Source: Lachnospiraceae bacterium (GTDB taxonomy: Bacteria > Bacillota > Clostridia > Lachnospirales > Lachnospiraceae). From it: a DNA stretch of 44,479 nt. Each line of letters opens with the position of its first letter. The first letter of the stretch is position 1. Under the pieces are notes generated by a model. The model searched no databases. It was given only the letters and a program-made list of their open reading frames with translations, and had not been told where the DNA came from. Shown here piece after piece: positions 40,393 to 44,479 of the stretch. The stretch spans positions 1 through 44,479 of the forward strand of contig JAUNGD010000024.1 in the NCBI GenBank assembly GCA_030524705.1, written 5' to 3'. Both the position numbers and the translations under genes were made by a program.

Positions 40393-41397
40393 ATGAAGAG
40401 AAAAGTATTGGCAAGTGTAACGGCATCTGTTATGGCATCTATTATGTTGGCAGGAACAGCAATGGCAGCAGAGTACAAGGTTGGTATTATCCAGTTTGTA
40501 GACGATGCATCCCTGAATCAGATCGAAGCAGCGATTGAAGCGGAGCTGGATGCAAAATCCGAAGAGGGCGAGGACAAATACATCTACGAAGGCAATGTAT
40601 ACAACGGGCAGGCAGACGCAACGACATTGAATCAGATTGCAACGCAGTTGATCGCAGACGGTGTAGATGTGATTGTTCCGATTGCAACGCCGGCAGCCCA
40701 GATCGTGCAGACGGCTACCGAGGATAATCAGATTCCGGTTGTTTTTTCAGCAGTATCTGATCCGGTGGGAGCAGGACTGGCCGAGAGCATGGAAGCTCCT
40801 GGTGCAAATATTACAGGAACCAGTGACGCTCTGAATACGAATGCAATTCTGGATCTGATGTTTGTGGCAAATCCAGATATCAAGTCTGTAGGACTGCTGT
40901 ACAGTCAGTCAGAGGATGCTTCCAAGCAGCCGATCGAGGATGCAAAGGCATATCTTAAAGAAAAAGGCGTAGAATATGTAGAAAAGACGGGCACAAACAA
41001 CACGGAGGTTGCACAGGCAGCCGACGCCCTGATTGCGGCAGGCGTTGACGCAGTATTTACACCGACCGACAATACAATCATGACGGCAGAGCTTGGTATT
41101 TATGAGAAATTCATTGATGCAGGTATTCCGCACTATGCAGGTGCTGATTCCTTCGCTCTGAACGGGGCGTTCTGTGGTTACGGCGTAGATTACACAAATC
41201 TTGGAACAGCTACGGCAGATATGGTAGTAGAGATTCTTCAGGGCGCGGATCCGGCAGCGACAGCAGTTCAGACCTTTGATAATGGTATTGCAACCGTCAA
41301 TACAGAAACAGCAGAAGCAATCGGCCTGGATTACAGCGGATTTGCAGAGCTGTGTACAGAGGTAATTGAAACAGTTACGGCTGAAGAATTTGAATAA
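40393..41397 (+). CDS. trpX: Tryptophan-type ABC transporter substrate-binding protein
   Basis: This 334-residue protein of the ABC_sub_bind (DUF534) family has a signal peptide (1-25, cleavage after AMA) and the family's motifs IATPAAQIVQTAT, FSAVSDPVGAGL, GTSDALN and FTPTDNTI. In Firmicutes, members linked to Trp T-boxes are assigned as the tryptophan-binding component of TrpXYZ; the T-box here, with a TGG specifier, supports this. As in the two sugar systems, the lipobox Cys is missing. AAAAGGAG precedes ATG 40393. A long perfect hairpin follows before the permease gene. Confidence 0.88.
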   Translation: MKRKVLASVTASVMASIMLAGTAMAAEYKVGIIQFVDDASLNQIEAAIEAELDAKSEEGEDKYIYEGNVYNGQADATTLNQIATQLIADGVDVIVPIATPAAQIVQTATEDNQIPVVFSAVSDPVGAGLAESMEAPGANITGTSDALNTNAILDLMFVANPDIKSVGLLYSQSEDASKQPIEDAKAYLKEKGVEYVEKTGTNNTEVAQAADALIAAGVDAVFTPTDNTIMTAELGIYEKFIDAGIPHYAGADSFALNGAFCGYGVDYTNLGTATADMVVEILQGADPAATAVQTFDNGIATVNTETAEAIGLDYSGFAELCTEVIETVTAEEFE

Positions 41398-41408
41398 AGT
41401 GAGCCAGG

Positions 41409-41442
41409 TATACAGGATTCATGCTTGCATGAATCCTGTATA
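41409..41442 (+). repeat. 16-bp perfect inverted repeat between trpX and trpY
   Basis: Arms 41409-41424 and 41427-41442 are perfectly complementary (TATACAGGATTCATGC and its complement). There is no T run, so it is likely an mRNA-stabilising or processing hairpin rather than a full terminator. Confidence 0.7.
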
Positions 41443-41472
41443 TGAATAAAGTAAGTAGTTAAGGAGTAAAAT

Positions 41473-42405
41473 ATGGAATCATTGTTGTCACTTCCGGTAG
41501 TCATCAGCGCGATGGAGCTTGGATTTATCTATGCGCTGGTGGCATTGGCACTGTTTTTGAGCTATTCGATTTTAAACATTGCCGATTTGTCTACAGACGG
41601 ATGCTTTACCTTGGGCTGTGCGGTTGGAGCACAGGTTGCGATCATGGGGCATCCGGTATTGGCGTTATTTGCAGCCATGGCTGCAGGCGTTTGCTCCGGT
41701 TATGTTATGGCATTTTTGCAGACAAAGCTGGGAGTGGAATCCATTCTGGCGGGAATTATTGTCAATACAGGATTGTATACTGTGAATCTTGCGGTGATGG
41801 GATTTTCTTCAAACCTGTCGCTTTTCAAATGTGAGACGGTATACAGTCTATGTAAGGATTTATTTGGAAGTACATGGTACAAGCTTATTGTGTCAATTAT
41901 TATAGTTGTGATTGCATGTGCGGCGATCGCATGGTTTCTCGGAACCCGGATCGGACTTTCTGTCAGGGCTACGGGGGATAATGCAGACATGGTCAAGGCA
42001 TCTAGCATTAATCCCAGCTTTACGATTACCGTGGGGCTGTGTATTTCCGGCTCTTTGACGGCACTTTCCGGCTGCCTGATCGGTCAGTATCAGAAGACCT
42101 GCGATATCAATCTCGGCACCGGTATGGTTACAATCGCATTGGCCAGCCTGATCATTGGAGAAACCTTGATCGGAAAAAGCAGTGTTTTCAGAAGAATTGT
42201 CGGCGTTATCGTAGGAAGCTGCCTCTATCGTTTCGCAATTGCGATTGCGCTGCGGCTCCATATTCCGGCGGAATGTCTGAAGCTGGTATCCGCTGTGATC
42301 GTAGCGATAGCCATTGCATCTCCGTATATGAAAAAACAGATTGCATTCCAGAAAAAGAAAATGATGGCTGCTTCTGCCAGAAAAGGAGGAAGCGGCGTAT
42401 GCTGA
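41473..42405 (+). CDS. trpY: Tryptophan-type ABC transporter permease
   Basis: This 310-residue permease of the BPD_transp_2 family has about eight to nine membrane segments, with LSYSILNIADLSTDGCFTLG near the N-terminus, the conserved RATGDN segment of the cytoplasmic loop and MVTIALASLIIGETLIG. It forms the membrane channel of the transporter. It is encoded between the binding-protein and ATPase genes, and its 3' end overlaps the ATPase start by seven bases, indicating translational coupling. Confidence 0.88.
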   Translation: MESLLSLPVVISAMELGFIYALVALALFLSYSILNIADLSTDGCFTLGCAVGAQVAIMGHPVLALFAAMAAGVCSGYVMAFLQTKLGVESILAGIIVNTGLYTVNLAVMGFSSNLSLFKCETVYSLCKDLFGSTWYKLIVSIIIVVIACAAIAWFLGTRIGLSVRATGDNADMVKASSINPSFTITVGLCISGSLTALSGCLIGQYQKTCDINLGTGMVTIALASLIIGETLIGKSSVFRRIVGVIVGSCLYRFAIAIALRLHIPAECLKLVSAVIVAIAIASPYMKKQIAFQKKKMMAASARKGGSGVC

Positions 42406-43208
42406 AGCTGACAAATATAAGAAAAGTATTCAATGAAGGGACTGTCAATGAAAAGGTAGCGCTGGATCACGTGAGCCTGACAGTGAAAGACGGTGATTTT
42501 GCAACGATCATCGGCAGCAACGGCGCTGGAAAATCGACGTTGTTTAACTGCATTGGCGGCAGCTTTTACGTGGATGAGGGAAGTGTATTTTTGGACGATA
42601 CGGACATTACGTATGTACCGGAGTACCGCAGGGCGGTTCAGATCGGCCGTTTGTTCCAGGATCCCATGAAGGGTACGGCTCCGCATATGACGATAGAAGA
42701 GAATCTTGCGTTGGCATACCTGCGGGTGGCAAAACACCGAAATTCCATTTTTTCCAGGATCAGCAGCAAGGAACGGAAGATGTTTCAAGAAAAGTTATCT
42801 CTGTTGAACATGGGGCTGGAGGACCGGATGAAGCAGCCGGTAGGACTGCTCTCAGGTGGGCAGAGACAGGCGCTGACGCTTTTGATGGCGACGCTGATTC
42901 CGCCGAAGATCCTTCTGCTGGATGAGCATACTGCGGCACTGGATCCCGGAACTGCGGACAAAGTGATTGAGCTGACGAAAAAGATTGTGGAAGAAAATCA
43001 TCTTGCCTGCCTGATGATCACCCATAACATGCACTCGGCATTGGAGTTGGGGAACCGGACGCTGATGATGGACAGCGGAAAAATCGTGTTGGATATCAGC
43101 GGTGAGGAAAGAGCAGGGCTGACTGTGGATGGCCTGCTGGAGAAATTCAGCGTCGGAACAGGAAAAGAGCTGGACAATGACCGGATTCTTTTTTCAAAAG
43201 TAGAGTAG
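42399..43208 (+). CDS. trpZ: Tryptophan-type ABC transporter ATPase
   Basis: This 269-residue ABC ATPase has Walker A GSNGAGKST, the signature LSGGQRQ, Walker B ILLLDEHTAALDP and the H-loop MITHNMHSAL. It energises import through the permease encoded just upstream. Although the frame is open back to 42039, ATG 42399 is the real start: AAAGGAGG lies ten bases upstream and the ABC domain begins directly after it (MLKLTNIRKVF). It is the last gene of the T-box operon. Confidence 0.92.
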   Translation: MLKLTNIRKVFNEGTVNEKVALDHVSLTVKDGDFATIIGSNGAGKSTLFNCIGGSFYVDEGSVFLDDTDITYVPEYRRAVQIGRLFQDPMKGTAPHMTIEENLALAYLRVAKHRNSIFSRISSKERKMFQEKLSLLNMGLEDRMKQPVGLLSGGQRQALTLLMATLIPPKILLLDEHTAALDPGTADKVIELTKKIVEENHLACLMITHNMHSALELGNRTLMMDSGKIVLDISGEERAGLTVDGLLEKFSVGTGKELDNDRILFSKVE

Positions 43209-43231
43209 AGGTTTCGGGCAAGTTTAATGTA

Positions 43232-43300
43232 GGATTGCGGAAGCACGAAGTACGGAGCAATCCGTGGACTTATATTCTTGGCGGTGCCTGCGAAGCAGGC
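43232..43300 (+). repeat. Pair of hairpins after the tryptophan transporter operon
   Basis: The first has GGATTGC (43232-43238) and GCAATCC (43257-43263) arms. The second is GCCTGC-GAA-GCAGGC (43286-43300). Neither has a good T run. They share a GCGAAGC-type loop with the 71-bp repeat in the trpX leader. Confidence 0.5.
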
Positions 43301-43329
43301 ATAAAAGTTTAGAAGGGAGGATGATGAGT

Positions 43330-43920
43330 ATGAAGAAAATGAAACGCTTGTTGCTGGTAGCTATGCTGTTTGCGTTAATGTTGGTTCCGCAAAATGCCAG
43401 TGCAGCCAGCCAGAAGACGAAAGCGATGAAGGCGTATAAAAGCTATATGGCTCAAAAAGGCTCTTCCGCGAGGTTCGCAGTTGCATATCTGGATAAGGAC
43501 TCTGTGCCGGAGCTGATCTATTATGTGCCGTCCAAACCGCTGTATAAGGTCTTTACCTGGAAAAGCGGAAAAATGAAGACGGTATTCAGCGCAGATTATT
43601 CAAAAGATATTTCCAATTTATATGATTTTAAATACTATTATAAGAAAAAAGGCGTACTGCTGGCTACTCCGTACACCGGAGCTGCGGGAATCAGCGGAAA
43701 GACCTATTTTGCGTACAGCGGCGGTAAGTATAAACGTGTGCTAGACAGACAAAATGCATTCGGAAAGGTCAGTTGTTACAAAATCTCCGGGACAAAATTT
43801 ACGAAGATCAGCTCAGCGCAGTTCAATAGCTCGCTGAAAAAGCTGGTGGGAAACACAAAGGCAGCTAAGCTGACATATTATAAAAACACAGCGGCGAACC
43901 GAACAAAACGGCTGAAGTAG
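43330..43920 (+). CDS. Small secreted basic protein of unknown function
   Basis: This 196-residue protein has a signal peptide (1-25, cleavage after ASA) and a Lys/Tyr-rich mature part. One segment (VAYLDKDSVPELIYY) resembles the Asp-x-Asp calcium-loop or FG-GAP-type units seen in many Clostridial surface proteins. No catalytic motif is recognised and there is no sortase or membrane anchor. ATG 43330 is nine bases from GGGAGG; ATG 43324 is possible, while ATG 43321 is immediately adjacent to that site. Neighbours give no clear clue to function. Confidence 0.75.
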   Translation: MKKMKRLLLVAMLFALMLVPQNASAASQKTKAMKAYKSYMAQKGSSARFAVAYLDKDSVPELIYYVPSKPLYKVFTWKSGKMKTVFSADYSKDISNLYDFKYYYKKKGVLLATPYTGAAGISGKTYFAYSGGKYKRVLDRQNAFGKVSCYKISGTKFTKISSAQFNSSLKKLVGNTKAAKLTYYKNTAANRTKRLK

Positions 43921-43943
43921 ATTCCGAAAGAAGGCTTTAATGA

Positions 43944-43972
43944 GGGTGTTGTAAAATACAGCACCCTTTATT
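43944..43972 (+). terminator. Probable terminator of the secreted protein gene
   Basis: GGGTGTTGTA and TACAGCACCC arms (one wobble pair) are followed by a short TTTATT tract. Confidence 0.5.
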
Positions 43973-44037
43973 ACCGCGAGCAACGAGCCAGAAAGCCATA
44001 CATGGATACTTGATTTAAGACAAAGGGGGATAAGGAT

Positions 44038-44289
44038 ATGCTTGAATTTAAATACGATACACAGCTTCTTATAGAAGGAGAAAATCTTGACGAGGATGAG
44101 ATCGGCGATTATTTTACCGAAAATTTTAAAGGAGATTGTCTTCTAGCCGTGGGAGATGAAGAGCTGATTAAAATTCACTTTCATACAAATGAGCCCTGGA
44201 AGGTTCTGGAGTATTGTTCGAGCCTGGGCGAGATCTATGATATCGTCATCGAGGATATGGACAGACAGTCCAGGGGACTGAAGGGATAG
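44038..44289 (+). CDS. Stand-alone YloV/FakA-type middle-domain protein
   Basis: This 83-residue protein matches the segment of YloV/FakA-type (DAK2-fusion) proteins that contains GDCLLAVGDEELIKIHFHTNEPWKVLEY-like sequence, ending MDRQSRG. In the full protein this part follows the kinase domain and works with DegV-type fatty-acid-binding proteins. No DAK2 domain or degV is visible in the window, so this is either a natural single-domain paralogue or a remnant. It has its own GGGGGATAAGGAT ribosome binding site and is followed by a strong terminator, which suggests it is expressed on its own. Confidence 0.7.
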   Translation: MLEFKYDTQLLIEGENLDEDEIGDYFTENFKGDCLLAVGDEELIKIHFHTNEPWKVLEYCSSLGEIYDIVIEDMDRQSRGLKG

Positions 44290-44314
44290 CTTTGTATCAT
44301 ATATAGAAATTATA

Positions 44315-44368
44315 AAAAATTCCGTGATAATCCAAGAGCTTAAAATGCTTGGGTTTCACGGAATTTTT
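44315..44368 (+). terminator. Terminator after the YloV-type domain gene
   Basis: AAAAATTCCGTGA pairs with TCACGGAATTTTT, with an inner CCAAG/CTTGG pair, and ends in a T run. The remaining bases to the window end show no recognisable gene. Confidence 0.8.
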
Positions 44369-44479
44369 ATTTGGGGATGTATGAGCTAAAAGTCAGCAGC
44401 GGCCGGCATCCCCTTTTCATCTTTTCATATAGTTGATACCTTTATGAAATCATGAGATGCGCATGCATGCGAATACCCA

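Noticed and set aside
1-44479. CRISPR arrays, tRNA or rRNA genes, insertion sequences and prophage genes
   Set aside because: No regularly spaced repeats with unique spacers, no cloverleaf or rRNA-like stretches and no transposase, integrase or phage structural genes were recognised on either strand.

Overview
The window looks like a chromosomal segment of a spore-forming, anaerobic Firmicute, most likely a Lachnospiraceae (Clostridia) member. Supporting this are strong AGGAGG ribosome binding sites, consensus TTGACA-N17-TATAAT promoters, a tryptophan T-box ahead of trpX-type transporter genes, the dnaX-ybaB-recR order, and the spore genes spmA and yyaC. The species cannot be named from the sequence alone.

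Region 1 (1-2263) is a visibly AT-richer accessory patch. It holds an XRE regulator with membrane segments and a divergent pair: an HTH fused to a DUF3990 (ADP-ribosyltransferase-like) domain, plus a small partner resembling an antitoxin. The patch ends in a 12-codon ORF stub. Region 2 (2277-4869, minus strand) holds a metallophosphoesterase and an unusual cytoplasmic protein that joins a ParB-like domain to a BMP/PnrA-type binding domain.

Region 3 (about 5.0-27.9 kb) is the main feature: a catabolic island for an unidentified carbohydrate, polyol or sugar acid. It contains two complete ribose/galactose-type ABC importers, two SMP-30 lactonase-like proteins (one exported, one cytosolic), two near-identical shikimate-dehydrogenase-fold oxidoreductases, a zinc alcohol dehydrogenase, a glycerol-dehydrogenase-like enzyme and a GntR/HutC regulator. 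A minus-strand operon adds cupin phosphoglucose isomerase, phosphotriesterase-family hydrolase, KDPG aldolase and D-2-hydroxyacid dehydrogenase, and an FGGY kinase is divergent from it. Ten copies of one palindrome (consensus ATGTYATRACAT, core TGTNRYNACA) lie at the promoters of these units, including the GntR gene itself, so the island reads as one regulon. No sugar-acid dehydratase is visible, so the pathway is incomplete or unconventional.

Region 4 (28.0-39.7 kb) is mostly core genome: an aldo/keto reductase, a solitary spmA, a glycerophosphodiesterase, phosphofructokinase, dnaX-ybaB-recR, yyaC, a LysM membrane protein, a membrane-anchored propeller-like protein and a CvpA-family protein. 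Region 5 (39.75-43.2 kb) is a Trp T-box followed by a 71-bp tandem repeat and a tryptophan-type ABC transporter. The window closes with a secreted protein of unknown function and a stand-alone YloV/FakA-type domain protein.
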